Notes: generated from the letters alone by a model not told the origin. Shown: positions 1 through 6,398, counted from the stretch's first letter. The stretch is 7,748 bases of DNA from Vulcanisaeta sp. UBA163 (GCA_002496475.1 DAJV01000047.1:1-7748), one strand, 5' to 3'. Numbers and translations: made by a program.

Positions 1-188
1 CTACACCAATAATAACACTGCAAAGGATACTCCTTAATAATGAGAGTTGGGTACAGGGAATAACCTTAAGTATTAATAAGACGGGAAATTACAGAGTATT
101 CGCAACATTATGGATGTACGACCCAAATAACCTAGAACTGAAGTACATAAATACGTACGTTTATCTAACACTTAATGCTATGAACTAA
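1..188 (+). CDS. C-terminal fragment of an unidentified beta-rich protein (5' end outside window)
   Basis: Reading from base 3, one frame is open for 61 codons and ends at TAA (186-188); the other two forward frames stop within the first 40 bases. The visible tail alternates hydrophobic and polar residues (for example GNYRVFATLWMYDP at residues 29-41 of the fragment, then YVYLTLNAMN at the very end), as expected of the last strands of a beta-sandwich. The G-x-Y-x-hydrophobic pattern followed by a short turn and a final strand resembles extracytoplasmic domains of archaeal surface proteins such as the DUF1616 type, but that is a loose resemblance only. No membrane anchor or catalytic motif is visible in this part. 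It converges on the dehydrogenase gene at 330. I do not recognise the family; function unknown. Confidence 0.6.
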   Translation, partial: TPIITLQRILLNNESWVQGITLSINKTGNYRVFATLWMYDPNNLELKYINTYVYLTLNAMN

Positions 189-204
189 TCCTCCTCTTGG
201 CAAA

Positions 205-227
205 AATCCCATGATTGATCAGGGATT
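205..227. repeat. Short inverted repeat between two convergent genes
   Basis: AATCCC (205-210) and GGGATT (222-227) can form a 6-bp stem around an 11-base loop. It lies 17 bases after the stop of the left partial gene and is followed by A/T-rich sequence, so it could help end transcription. Terminators in this group are usually T-rich runs rather than stems, so the functional call is weak. The rest of the 189-329 gap contains only very short open frames that I do not regard as genes. Confidence 0.25.
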
Positions 228-329
228 GATTAAATAATACTGCTCAAGGAAATATCAATATTTATTACATAAGCACGTCATGAATAGTAAGGGCATTACA
301 AAGATTGTTTTTAGCATGGATCTACTAAA

Positions 330-1331
330 TCACTTCAAAGCCAACACTGCATATGAGTAGTTTATTAAGTCCTTGAGTGTTATTAATCCGGGTCTCGCAC
401 TTAATACCCTGGGCGCTAGATTAATTATTACTGCGGCTGTAGCTGGGTCGCCTGCCGTGCCGGTACTTCTCCAGGTGATTAATGGCTCACCCTCAAGCCT
501 AACCTCCTCAAAATCCTCACAACCTGCACAAGCCCTCAACTCAACTCTGATAACCTCTTTACCACCAATGAAGCCACTCCCATGACCAATCACTCCCTTA
601 ATCTGTCCAGGCTCCATCTTGAAGTACTGCGTCTCATAACGCTTCTCGGCAATTAGGGCCTCCTGACCCTCCTCAACCCTATCCAGTTTAAGACCAATAA
701 TGTTGGCTAGGAGTAGTATTGATTCTGCGAAGCCCACGTGAGCCGTTATCTCACCCCTACTTAATGCCTCATTGAACTGGCTTAGGGTCATTCCAAGACC
801 AATCTTCTTCTGGAAGGAGTACCTCCTCTTTGAGGCATCTAATGACCTAGTTACAGTGATCTTATCGAGCCTCGTTAACGTTACTGAAAGCACGGCCGGT
901 AATGCATCAAATACAAAACCTGGATTAACACCGGCGCCCAGTATGGTTACACCGTGATTTTTTGCATAATTATCAACAAGCTCTGCGAGGTCTGGATACC
1001 TATACCAGGGCCATGATAATGTCTCACATGTGGATATTACATCTGCACCAGCCTTAACGGCCTTCATTACCTGTGGATATACCCTATCAAAGAAACTACC
1101 CGTTGAATGAAGAACAATGTCCGGTTTAGAATCCTTAAGAACCTTATCAGCATCACCCTCCACCTTAATACCCAGGGTCTTGCCCATGCCTATTACCTCG
1201 CCAAGATCCTTACCAACCTTCTGAGGATCAATATCAATTGCACCAACTACATCATACCCCCTATCAAGGGCTACCCTAGTTATTAACTGGCCAATGGGAC
1301 CAACGCCATAGATAACAACCCTAGTTACCAT
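330..1331 (-). CDS. NAD(P)-dependent dehydrogenase, DapB-fold / 2,4-diaminopentanoate dehydrogenase-like
   Basis: This is a soluble oxidoreductase of 333 residues. The N-terminus has a Rossmann fold: the glycine motif GVGPIG at residues 9-14 and an acidic Asp33 after the second strand, typical of dinucleotide binding. STCETLSWPW (100-109) and GAGVNPGFVFD (132-142) are the signature blocks of the 2,4-diaminopentanoate dehydrogenase family, whose N-terminal domain is shared with dihydrodipicolinate reductase. Members act as amine dehydrogenases on diamino acids; the true substrate here is unknown, and no ornithine-degradation partner genes are visible. Crenarchaea usually make lysine by the LysW route, so a DapB role is unlikely. 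I start at 1331 rather than the earlier in-frame ATG at 1343, because a TATA box (1355-1361) lies 23 nt before 1331 but only 11 nt before 1343, and the fold begins at MVTRVVIYG. Family call good, substrate uncertain. Confidence 0.85.
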   Translation of the reverse strand: MVTRVVIYGVGPIGQLITRVALDRGYDVVGAIDIDPQKVGKDLGEVIGMGKTLGIKVEGDADKVLKDSKPDIVLHSTGSFFDRVYPQVMKAVKAGADVISTCETLSWPWYRYPDLAELVDNYAKNHGVTILGAGVNPGFVFDALPAVLSVTLTRLDKITVTRSLDASKRRYSFQKKIGLGMTLSQFNEALSRGEITAHVGFAESILLLANIIGLKLDRVEEGQEALIAEKRYETQYFKMEPGQIKGVIGHGSGFIGGKEVIRVELRACAGCEDFEEVRLEGEPLITWRSTGTAGDPATAAVIINLAPRVLSARPGLITLKDLINYSYAVLALK

Positions 1332-1354
1332 TATAAATTGCATCGCCTTAAATG

Positions 1355-1361
1355 TTTATAA
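1355..1361 (-). promoter_or_regulatory. TATA box for the dehydrogenase gene
   Basis: On the minus strand the sequence reads TTATAAA, 23 nt before the ATG at 1331. This spacing places the transcription start at or next to that ATG, implying a leaderless mRNA, and it decides the start codon in favour of 1331 over 1343. Confidence 0.55.
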
Positions 1362-1422
1362 TTATTATCATCACGAAAACCTACATTACGGGCAATAAAT
1401 AGCCAACGAACCAATTACCACC

Positions 1423-1639
1423 CTATAAACCTAGCCTTAGTTCCAGTAAGCTCATCATTGCCTCAGCGCTTGGGAACCCATCGTCACCATAGACTCCGAA
1501 TCTCTCATCATATCATTACCGGCATTAAATAGTTTTGCGGCATTTCAATTCTCCATCAACATCACACTAACACCCTGAACTCAGACCTGGTTGCAACTAG
1601 TTTAGAAACTGGTGAGTAATTATCATGAAAATCACTCAT
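1423..1639 (-). pseudogene. Remnant of a small (about 72-codon) gene with frameshifts
   Basis: On the minus strand an ATG at 1639 opens 25 protein-like codons (MSDFHDNYSP..., ending ...EFRVLV) before TGA at 1562-1564. Skipping one base continues as DVDGELKCRK; a second shift gives KLFNAGNDMM; a third returns to a frame that reads ERFGVYGDDGF, PSAEAMM and LLELRLGL before TAG at 1423-1425. The pieces are in order, nearly abut and use the window's usual codons (AGG for Arg). An A/T box (ATTTATT, 1661-1667) sits 21 nt before the ATG, the same geometry as intact genes here. I infer a decayed small gene. I do not recognise the family. Sequencing errors could mimic this, but at least three separate indels would be needed. 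A chance reading cannot be excluded. Confidence 0.5.
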
Positions 1640-1744
1640 TATTGACCACTATTATTATTCAATAAATCATATAATTCCTTGTAATTACCCGTGTAAAAAG
1701 AGTGTGATTAGTTTCAATTTTTTCAGTATTTATGGCTATGATTA

Positions 1745-1752
1745 TTTATTAA
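1745..1752 (+). promoter_or_regulatory. TATA box for cren7
   Basis: TTTATTAA ends 24 nt before the ATG at 1777, placing the transcription start at or just before the start codon. No Shine-Dalgarno sequence precedes the ATG, consistent with a leaderless or near-leaderless mRNA. Confidence 0.5.
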
Positions 1753-1776
1753 GGATAGAATAGGCAATAAGGGACA

Positions 1777-1959
1777 ATGGCGGAGTACTCAGGCTATATG
1801 GAGAAGGAGTACAATGTTGAGTGCGATGGACAAATAATTAAGCTTAAGCCACTGAAGGTCTGGATGCTTGCCCCAAAGGGTAGAAGGGGCGTGATCATAG
1901 GCCTTTTTAAATGCCCGAGTGGTAAGATCATTAGGAAGGCAATTGGTAGGGTTGAGTAA
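1777..1959 (+). CDS. cren7: Chromatin protein Cren7
   Basis: Cren7 is the small, abundant SH3-like DNA-binding protein of Crenarchaeota that coats, bends and stabilises double-stranded DNA without sequence preference. The 60-residue product has the family length and its core signature: KVWMLAPKGRRGV at 27-39 followed by IGLFK at 41-45. By recall of the Sulfolobus protein (KVWALAPKGRKGVKIGLFK), Trp29, Leu31, Val39 and Phe44 correspond to the DNA-contacting and intercalating residues, and Lys34, Arg36 and Arg37 to backbone contacts. The turn after LFK is slightly shorter than in Sulfolobus, and the N-terminus has an acidic stretch (EKEY). Cys16 and Cys46 are not in the Sulfolobus sequence as I recall it. 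It has its own TATA box and lies 54 bp upstream of an uncharacterised gene with a separate promoter. The ATG at 1777 fits promoter spacing; Met8 is a less likely alternative start. Confidence 0.93.
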   Translation: MAEYSGYMEKEYNVECDGQIIKLKPLKVWMLAPKGRRGVIIGLFKCPSGKIIRKAIGRVE

Positions 1960-1983
1960 GGCCCTTACCTTGATGAAGTTATC

Positions 1984-1989
1984 TTTAAA
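1984..1989 (+). promoter_or_regulatory. TATA box for the 172-residue protein gene
   Basis: TTTAAA, within ATCTTTAAAATAAG, lies 24 nt before the ATG at 2014. This predicts a leaderless transcript initiated separately from cren7. Confidence 0.5.
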
Positions 1990-2013
1990 ATAAGTCCGTG
2001 TCTTAATCATAAA

Positions 2014-2532
2014 ATGCACAATCACAATGTAATTGAGGCACTTACTGAGGAGTACGGGTCAAGGTTTATGAGGACCCTTCAACAGGTTTGTAGGTGCAAA
2101 CATGAGTACAAAAGAAATAGAGAATTACTGGGATTACTTGATGTAAATGATAGGCTTTCCCAATGCATAAAAACGAAGACCCCGTGCAGCCTAGGATTTA
2201 TTGAGGTCAGGACCACCAGGAAGCTCTTTGGTACCCAAGTGGTCATAGTTATGAACGGCAGAGAACTAAGTATTGATGAGTTCAATAAATTAATATCATC
2301 AGCCAAGTTCTTCAAGGAGTGGTACGAGAACGACTGCTCAATAGATACGTACATGCAACCATTAATAGGTGCTGATCATTATGATCAAATTAAGGAATTC
2401 CTGGTGAAAAACCTCGATAAACTGCAAACAGTGTGTGATGGCGCAATACCAAACCTAAGCCTCAATGGCCTACCTACCTATGTATCTAACGGCATTATTA
2501 AGGCCATGAAAGAATTAACTGGGAAAGCTTAA
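2014..2532 (+). CDS. Uncharacterised cysteine-containing protein (172 aa)
   Basis: I do not recognise this family. The product is a soluble, mostly helical-looking protein with no signal peptide or membrane segment. The N-terminal third is charged and carries C26-x-C28-x-H30 and later C51 and C58; these five residues could form a small zinc- or metal-binding knuckle, though the spacing matches no family I know. A central hydrophobic strand (QVVIVMNGREL, about 75-85) is followed by a helix-rich C-terminal half with two further cysteines (106 and 141). The start is fixed by a TATA box 24 nt upstream. It lies between cren7 (54-bp gap) and pyrH (27-bp gap), all on one strand, so partial readthrough is possible, but the neighbours do not point to a specific role. 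Codon use matches the flanking genes, so it is likely a genuine lineage-specific gene. Confidence 0.75.
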   Translation: MHNHNVIEALTEEYGSRFMRTLQQVCRCKHEYKRNRELLGLLDVNDRLSQCIKTKTPCSLGFIEVRTTRKLFGTQVVIVMNGRELSIDEFNKLISSAKFFKEWYENDCSIDTYMQPLIGADHYDQIKEFLVKNLDKLQTVCDGAIPNLSLNGLPTYVSNGIIKAMKELTGKA

Positions 2533-2559
2533 GAAAGTACTACTTCATGAAACCTGTAA

Positions 2560-3237
2560 ATGTTTAAGGAACCATTCACACTTAAGTTAAGTGGGCACCT
2601 ATTCGACAATGATAACATACTGCCTAGTTACGTGAATCTAATTCGCGAGCTCTGGAGTAATGGCTATAGGATGGCGGTGGTGACTGGCGGTGGTTCCCTA
2701 GCCCGCCGATACATAGAGCTTGGCAGGAGAATGAACACTAACGAGGCAATGCTGGACTTACTTGGCATATTAGTTAGTAGGTTAAATGCTCAATTACTCG
2801 CTGCTGCCCTCAGTGACATCGCCTATGTAACAATACCCACTAACCTGGATGAAGTCTTTAGGGCCTGGTCAACAGGTAGGTTAGTGATCACGGGCGGCTT
2901 TCAACCAGGGCAATCCACAGCCACCGTAGCATTACTCGTCAGTGAGTTCCTAGGCATTAAAAGATTAATTGACTGCGCAAATGTTGATGCAGTATACACA
3001 AGTGACCCAAGGATTGACCCAAGCGCAAAGAGACTTGGTAAGGTAAGCATTACTGAATTAATGGGCATGCTCAAATCAAAGACCATCGCTGGGACGTATG
3101 ACCTACTTGACCCATGGGCACTGGGCATAGCCCAAAGAAGTGGAGTCACAATATTCGTAGTTGGTTGCAGTAAACCAGAGGCGTTAAGGAGATTGGTGAT
3201 TGATGGCATTAGTGAGGGAACCATCATTACACCATGA
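2560..3237 (+). CDS. pyrH: Uridylate (UMP) kinase, archaeal type
   Basis: The enzyme phosphorylates UMP to UDP with ATP in pyrimidine nucleotide synthesis; it belongs to the amino-acid-kinase fold and works as a cytosolic hexamer in known members. At 225 residues it has the archaeal family length. Visible motifs are KLSG (9-12, phosphate loop), VTGGGSLARRYI (41-52, substrate and phosphate binding), TGGFQPGQST (111-120, UMP site) and NVDAVYTSDPR (141-151, nucleotide-binding block near the ATP site). The ATG at 2560 puts the KLSG strand at the usual distance from the N-terminus. A weak A/T element (2529-2536, overlapping the stop of the gene before) lies 23 nt upstream, and no Shine-Dalgarno is present, so transcription may be its own or readthrough. 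Its last 54 bp overlap the convergent HD-domain gene on the other strand. Confidence 0.93.
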   Translation: MFKEPFTLKLSGHLFDNDNILPSYVNLIRELWSNGYRMAVVTGGGSLARRYIELGRRMNTNEAMLDLLGILVSRLNAQLLAAALSDIAYVTIPTNLDEVFRAWSTGRLVITGGFQPGQSTATVALLVSEFLGIKRLIDCANVDAVYTSDPRIDPSAKRLGKVSITELMGMLKSKTIAGTYDLLDPWALGIAQRSGVTIFVVGCSKPEALRRLVIDGISEGTIITP

Positions 3238-3792
3238 ATACACTGATGCCATTAATCCCTGGATTACTTGCTTAATACCACCAGGGAATTCACTAAGTAA
3301 TTTCTCCATTAATTCCCTGTAGCTATTAATTAATTCCCTAGTATCATAACCATTCTTAGCGTAGGCGCATGCCCTCATGTACGTGGCCAACTTATCTACG
3401 AAATTCACAATCCTACCCTCGATACTCAATGTATACCTATATTCCCTGAAATAATTATTTAATTCCTCGGGTAAACCAAGCCCAATAAATAACCTAGTCT
3501 CTAGGTCCTTCCATTCATTGACCAGAGACCTGGCATTATTACCTATATTACCAATTATCGCCTCATGCGCATCATGTATAATAGACATGGAGACACACTT
3601 ACCCACATCAATACTGCTGTCAATCCTCCTAACCTCATTGCATATGAGAAGCGTTAGGTAACTTACCAACAGGGTGTGCTCACCAACGCTCTCAGCAGTG
3701 GCACGTGGAACCCCGCGTTGAACCCAACCAACCCTGGGGATATTCATTAATATATCTACTATGGTTATTGCATTGATTATTGATGACCCCAC
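3184..3792 (-). CDS. HD-domain phosphohydrolase (YfbR/HDDC2-like, probable 5'-nucleotidase)
   Basis: This is a 202-residue cytosolic metal-dependent hydrolase. The HD metal site is complete: His39 in AESVGEHT, His73-Asp74 in IIHDAHEA with Glu77, and Asp133 in FVDKL. The block PRVGWVQRGVPRATAESVGEHT-like spacing (19-40) is typical of the YfbR/HDDC2 branch, whose characterised members remove phosphate from deoxynucleoside monophosphates; the substrate here is inferred. The start is GTG at 3790-3792, chosen because a TATA box (3814-3819) lies 21 nt upstream and no ATG occurs until residue 16. The final 18 codons, including the stop, are antisense to the end of pyrH, so this tail is probably a dispensable extension. 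It is divergent from rsmA across 62 bp. Confidence 0.85.
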   Translation of the reverse strand: MGSSIINAITIVDILMNIPRVGWVQRGVPRATAESVGEHTLLVSYLTLLICNEVRRIDSSIDVGKCVSMSIIHDAHEAIIGNIGNNARSLVNEWKDLETRLFIGLGLPEELNNYFREYRYTLSIEGRIVNFVDKLATYMRACAYAKNGYDTRELINSYRELMEKLLSEFPGGIKQVIQGLMASVYSWCNDGSLTNAINHQSP

Positions 3793-3813
3793 TTCGATTA
3801 TGGCCAGTACCCA

Positions 3814-3819
3814 TTTAAA
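3814..3819 (-). promoter_or_regulatory. TATA box for the HD-domain gene
   Basis: On the minus strand GTTTTTAAATGG contains a strong TTTAAA core 21 nt before the GTG at 3792. The predicted transcription start falls at the GTG itself, supporting a leaderless mRNA and the GTG start. Confidence 0.55.
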
Positions 3820-3822
3820 AAC

Positions 3823-3829
3823 TTATTAA
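3823..3829 (+). promoter_or_regulatory. TATA box for rsmA
   Basis: TTATTAA ends 25 nt before the ATG at 3855, predicting a leaderless transcript. It lies 3 bp from the oppositely oriented box of the HD-domain gene, so two TBP/TFB complexes could hardly bind both at once. Confidence 0.5.
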
Positions 3830-3854
3830 CAATTAACCCCCAAAATTCAGGGTA

Positions 3855-4682
3855 ATGCTTCCCGACATCAATGTTGTGACCAGGGAGGACCTAGTGAGAC
3901 TTACAATGAGTCATAGGCTGAGACTTAACAGGAAATTGAGTCAGCATTTCGTGATTGAACCATTAGTTATCAAGGACATAATTAATCATGTGCCTGTGAA
4001 CTCACGGGTTCTCGAGATCGGTACAGGAATCGGCATATTGACCTTCTACCTCGCTAGTGTCGCGTCGCAGGTAGTCACCATAGAGATTGATGGGAGACTT
4101 GTTAAAATTGCCGGGCATGTATTAAATGGATTAGGTAATGTATCTATAATCCAGGGTGATGCCTTGAGGGTTCCATGGCCCCAGACCAATATTGTTGTAT
4201 CCAATGTGCCCTATTCAATAACCTCACCATTAATAATGAGAATCATAAGGGAGAGAGTACCGGGAGCCTTGCTGACTATACAGAGGGAGGTCGCCAATAG
4301 ACTTGCCGGTGAACCGGGCAGTGATTATTACGGTAGACTAAGTATAGTTACCCAGTGTAATTACGTCATAAGTATCCTAAACACCTACCCACCTGACTAC
4401 TTCTATCCTAACCCGGATGTCTATTCCTCATTGGTGTTGATGGTTAGGAAAGAGCCTTGTTACGGTGATATCAAGACCCTTGAATCAGTGACTAACCTGC
4501 TCTTTAGGCACAGGAATAGGGTCCTCAGGTGGGTTCTCGGTAAGTACCTCGGTTCTGACTCAATAAATGCCGCTATCAAGGTAGGGATCAACATCAATGT
4601 TAGGGTTAGGCAACTAACTGTTAACGAATTGGTAAGCCTAACCGAAGCCCTAAGGCCCTATATTATTGGAAATGGGAAATAA
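3855..4682 (+). CDS. rsmA: 16S rRNA dimethyladenosine transferase (KsgA/Dim1 family)
   Basis: The enzyme uses S-adenosylmethionine to dimethylate two adjacent adenosines in the 3'-terminal hairpin of 16S rRNA, a late step of small-subunit assembly. The 275-residue product shows the family blocks in order: KLSQHFVI (27-34, canonically LGQHFL), the SAM loop EIGTGIG (54-60), IEID with Glu77, GDAL (101-104), the catalytic motif NVPY (117-120) and YFYPNPDVYSSLVLM (182-196). Motif IV has Val where most relatives have Leu or Ile, a conservative change. The C-terminal helical domain (about 205-270) is present and arginine-rich. The start at 3855 is supported by the TATA box 25 nt upstream. It meets the RNase Z gene tail to tail with only 3 bp between stop codons, placing two RNA-maturation genes together. 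Confidence 0.93.
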   Translation: MLPDINVVTREDLVRLTMSHRLRLNRKLSQHFVIEPLVIKDIINHVPVNSRVLEIGTGIGILTFYLASVASQVVTIEIDGRLVKIAGHVLNGLGNVSIIQGDALRVPWPQTNIVVSNVPYSITSPLIMRIIRERVPGALLTIQREVANRLAGEPGSDYYGRLSIVTQCNYVISILNTYPPDYFYPNPDVYSSLVLMVRKEPCYGDIKTLESVTNLLFRHRNRVLRWVLGKYLGSDSINAAIKVGININVRVRQLTVNELVSLTEALRPYIIGNGK

Positions 4683-4685
4683 TCA

Positions 4686-5609
4686 TTACGTGCTAATTAA
4701 CAGACTCATTAAGTCCCTGGCGGCTACTACGTTTGGAAAGACCTCGGAAGCCTCTGTAGCCAGGAGTTCCGGGTCGGAGTATCTATTGCTGATGTGGGTT
4801 AGTATCAACTTATCAACGTTAGCCCTTTTAGCTATCCAGGCAGCGTCTATTGACCTGGAGTGACCCTGGTTCCAGACAAGGTTTCCATCCTCTGCTGCTG
4901 AGAAGGTTGATTCGTGAATGAGCATCTGAGCATTCCTAGCCAAATCAATCACTGAGTCACTGGGTGCGGTATCGCCAGTATAGACCAGTTTAATTACTCC
5001 ACTGGACTTTATGTCGATCACGTCCTCAGGCTTTATTATTTTACCATCATCGAGGACCACGGTTTCACCCATATGAAGTCTCTTCCAATAAACCATTGGA
5101 ATACCGAGCTTCCTTGCCCTCTCTGGATTGAACCTACCCACGTAAGTCCTCCATCCAAGTGAGTAGGCGCAATCAGTCACTGTGTGTCTTGCCAATACGC
5201 ACTGCAGGTTGAAACTCTCTTCATTAATTACCTCCTTGATATTTTCGGTTGGTTCAATCTCATAAATCCATGCATGAAATGGTGGATCACCAACCACCTC
5301 CATGGCGCTCCTCACGAAATTCATTATCCCCCGGGGACCACTGATTATTATATCCTCCTTCCTACCAAGCATCGCCATTGTGGCTAGTAAACCTGGTAAT
5401 CCAAACACGTGATCGCCATGTAGGTGAGTAATGAGTATGTGGGTTATCTTTAATGGGCTAATACCAACCTCAAGAAGCCTGTATTGAACGCCCTCACCAG
5501 CATCAAGTAGTATTCTCCTTTGTCCATCCTCAACCAATATCGCAGGTAGGTACCTATCCTTACCTGGCGTCCCAGCCCCTGTTCCCAAGAACGTTACTTT
5601 AATAATCAT
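4686..5609 (-). CDS. rnz: Ribonuclease Z (tRNA 3' endonuclease)
   Basis: RNase Z cuts precursor tRNAs just after the discriminator base so that CCA can be added. It is a metallo-beta-lactamase-fold zinc enzyme, dimeric in the short form. The 307-residue length fits the short form. Visible signatures are FLGTGAGTPGKDRYLP (7-22; GTGAGTP core with the family's P-x-K-x-R loop), the zinc motif THLHGDH (61-67), His142, Asp213 in YTGDT, HESTF (232-236, in the HEAT/HST position) and His272 in LTHIS. The region around 150-180 probably forms the tRNA-binding arm (GRFNPERARKLGIP). The ATG at 5609 lies 24 nt after a TATA box (5634-5639). It is divergent from the uncharacterised gene at 5670 and convergent with rsmA. 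Confidence 0.93.
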   Translation of the reverse strand: MIIKVTFLGTGAGTPGKDRYLPAILVEDGQRRILLDAGEGVQYRLLEVGISPLKITHILITHLHGDHVFGLPGLLATMAMLGRKEDIIISGPRGIMNFVRSAMEVVGDPPFHAWIYEIEPTENIKEVINEESFNLQCVLARHTVTDCAYSLGWRTYVGRFNPERARKLGIPMVYWKRLHMGETVVLDDGKIIKPEDVIDIKSSGVIKLVYTGDTAPSDSVIDLARNAQMLIHESTFSAAEDGNLVWNQGHSRSIDAAWIAKRANVDKLILTHISNRYSDPELLATEASEVFPNVVAARDLMSLLIST

Positions 5610-5632
5610 TCTGATACGCGCTGTCTTGCTTC

Positions 5633-5646
5633 ATTTAAATAAATAA
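5633..5646. promoter_or_regulatory. Overlapping divergent TATA elements for rnz and the 242-residue gene
   Basis: The perfect palindrome ATTTAAAT (5633-5640) runs into AAATAA (5641-5646). On the minus strand TTTAAA lies 24 nt before the rnz ATG; on the plus strand the A/T run ends 23 nt before the ATG at 5670. The two starts are only 60 bp apart, so both genes appear to use one shared or overlapping promoter core. Confidence 0.5.
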
Positions 5647-5669
5647 GTCCCCCAATTACAGAAATAGGT

Positions 5670-6398
5670 ATGGGTAGCATTGATGCCACCTATGTTGAGG
5701 AATTAACAAGAAACTATAGGTTATGCTACGACAAAGCTGGACTCACTATATGCGTAGTACCTAGGGAAAACATTGAAACGTTAGTAACGGGTAACTGCCT
5801 TAGGCTTAGTAATGAGGAAATTCAACTGTATGGAACGAAAATAATACTTCATTTACCCTGCACCGGGGCCATTTACGGAAGATACTTGGTACAAGTTAAC
5901 AATGAATTAAGGGGATTATATGTGTTAACTACGGATGAGAATTGTGAAGTAACAATCAATTGGGATGAACAGGGCATAAACTGGGAACTCTACCTGGGTG
6001 TTTTGGAGTCGTTGGTAATCATCGTAAGGCTCATGAGAATTAATAAACGTAGGATCAAACCCAGTAATTATGCACTTAGGATCATAAAAACCCTGGGGCT
6101 CTCGGGTAAATTATTATACACTGACGCCAATCATGAAGTTCAAATATTTAGTATAGAAGGCAGGCTAAGTACATGGGTTGCAGATTCCTGCGTGAACGAG
6201 ATCTCGGTTGGAGCATGGAGACTAATCTTTGATAAATGCGGTTTTGTAATTAACATCATGAACACTAATGACACCCATGCCTTCCTTATTAATGGTGTTA
6301 ATACCATCATAGTTAAGCGGTATTACTCATCTCTTGGTAAATGGTACGAATTGAACAAGGTTATTGGTTCTGGGGATTACCTAGTTATGTTGAATTAA
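5670..6398 (+). CDS. Uncharacterised protein (242 aa)
   Basis: I do not recognise this protein. It is predicted to be soluble and beta-rich, with many alternating strands (LTICVV at 25-30, KIILHLP at 57-63, YLVQVNNELRGLYVL at about 72-86), one helical stretch in the middle (WELYLGVLESLVIIVRLMR) followed by a basic patch NKRRIKP, and a second beta-rich half ending SGDYLVMLN. That layout could be two similar beta domains joined by a helix, but I cannot confirm a duplication by eye. It contains seven scattered cysteines and no catalytic motif I can name. The central helix is hydrophobic but broken by Glu and Arg, so it is probably buried rather than membrane-spanning. The ATG at 5670 fits the promoter spacing. 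It is divergent from rnz and convergent with the regulator at 6499. Confidence 0.7.
   Translation: MGSIDATYVEELTRNYRLCYDKAGLTICVVPRENIETLVTGNCLRLSNEEIQLYGTKIILHLPCTGAIYGRYLVQVNNELRGLYVLTTDENCEVTINWDEQGINWELYLGVLESLVIIVRLMRINKRRIKPSNYALRIIKTLGLSGKLLYTDANHEVQIFSIEGRLSTWVADSCVNEISVGAWRLIFDKCGFVINIMNTNDTHAFLINGVNTIIVKRYYSSLGKWYELNKVIGSGDYLVMLN

Noticed and set aside
280..360. 26-codon plus-strand open frame at the tail of the dehydrogenase gene
   Set aside because: It overlaps the end of the dehydrogenase gene, the A/T box is only 12 nt upstream, and a frame this short is expected by chance in A/T-rich DNA.
3841..4682. RsmA motif IV reading NVPY instead of NLPY or NIPY as a sign of altered activity
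   Set aside because: Leu/Ile to Val is conservative at this position and all other catalytic blocks are intact.
4666..4863. Plus-strand open frame overlapping the end of rsmA
   Set aside because: It is antisense to the conserved C-terminal part of RNase Z, which explains the open frame.
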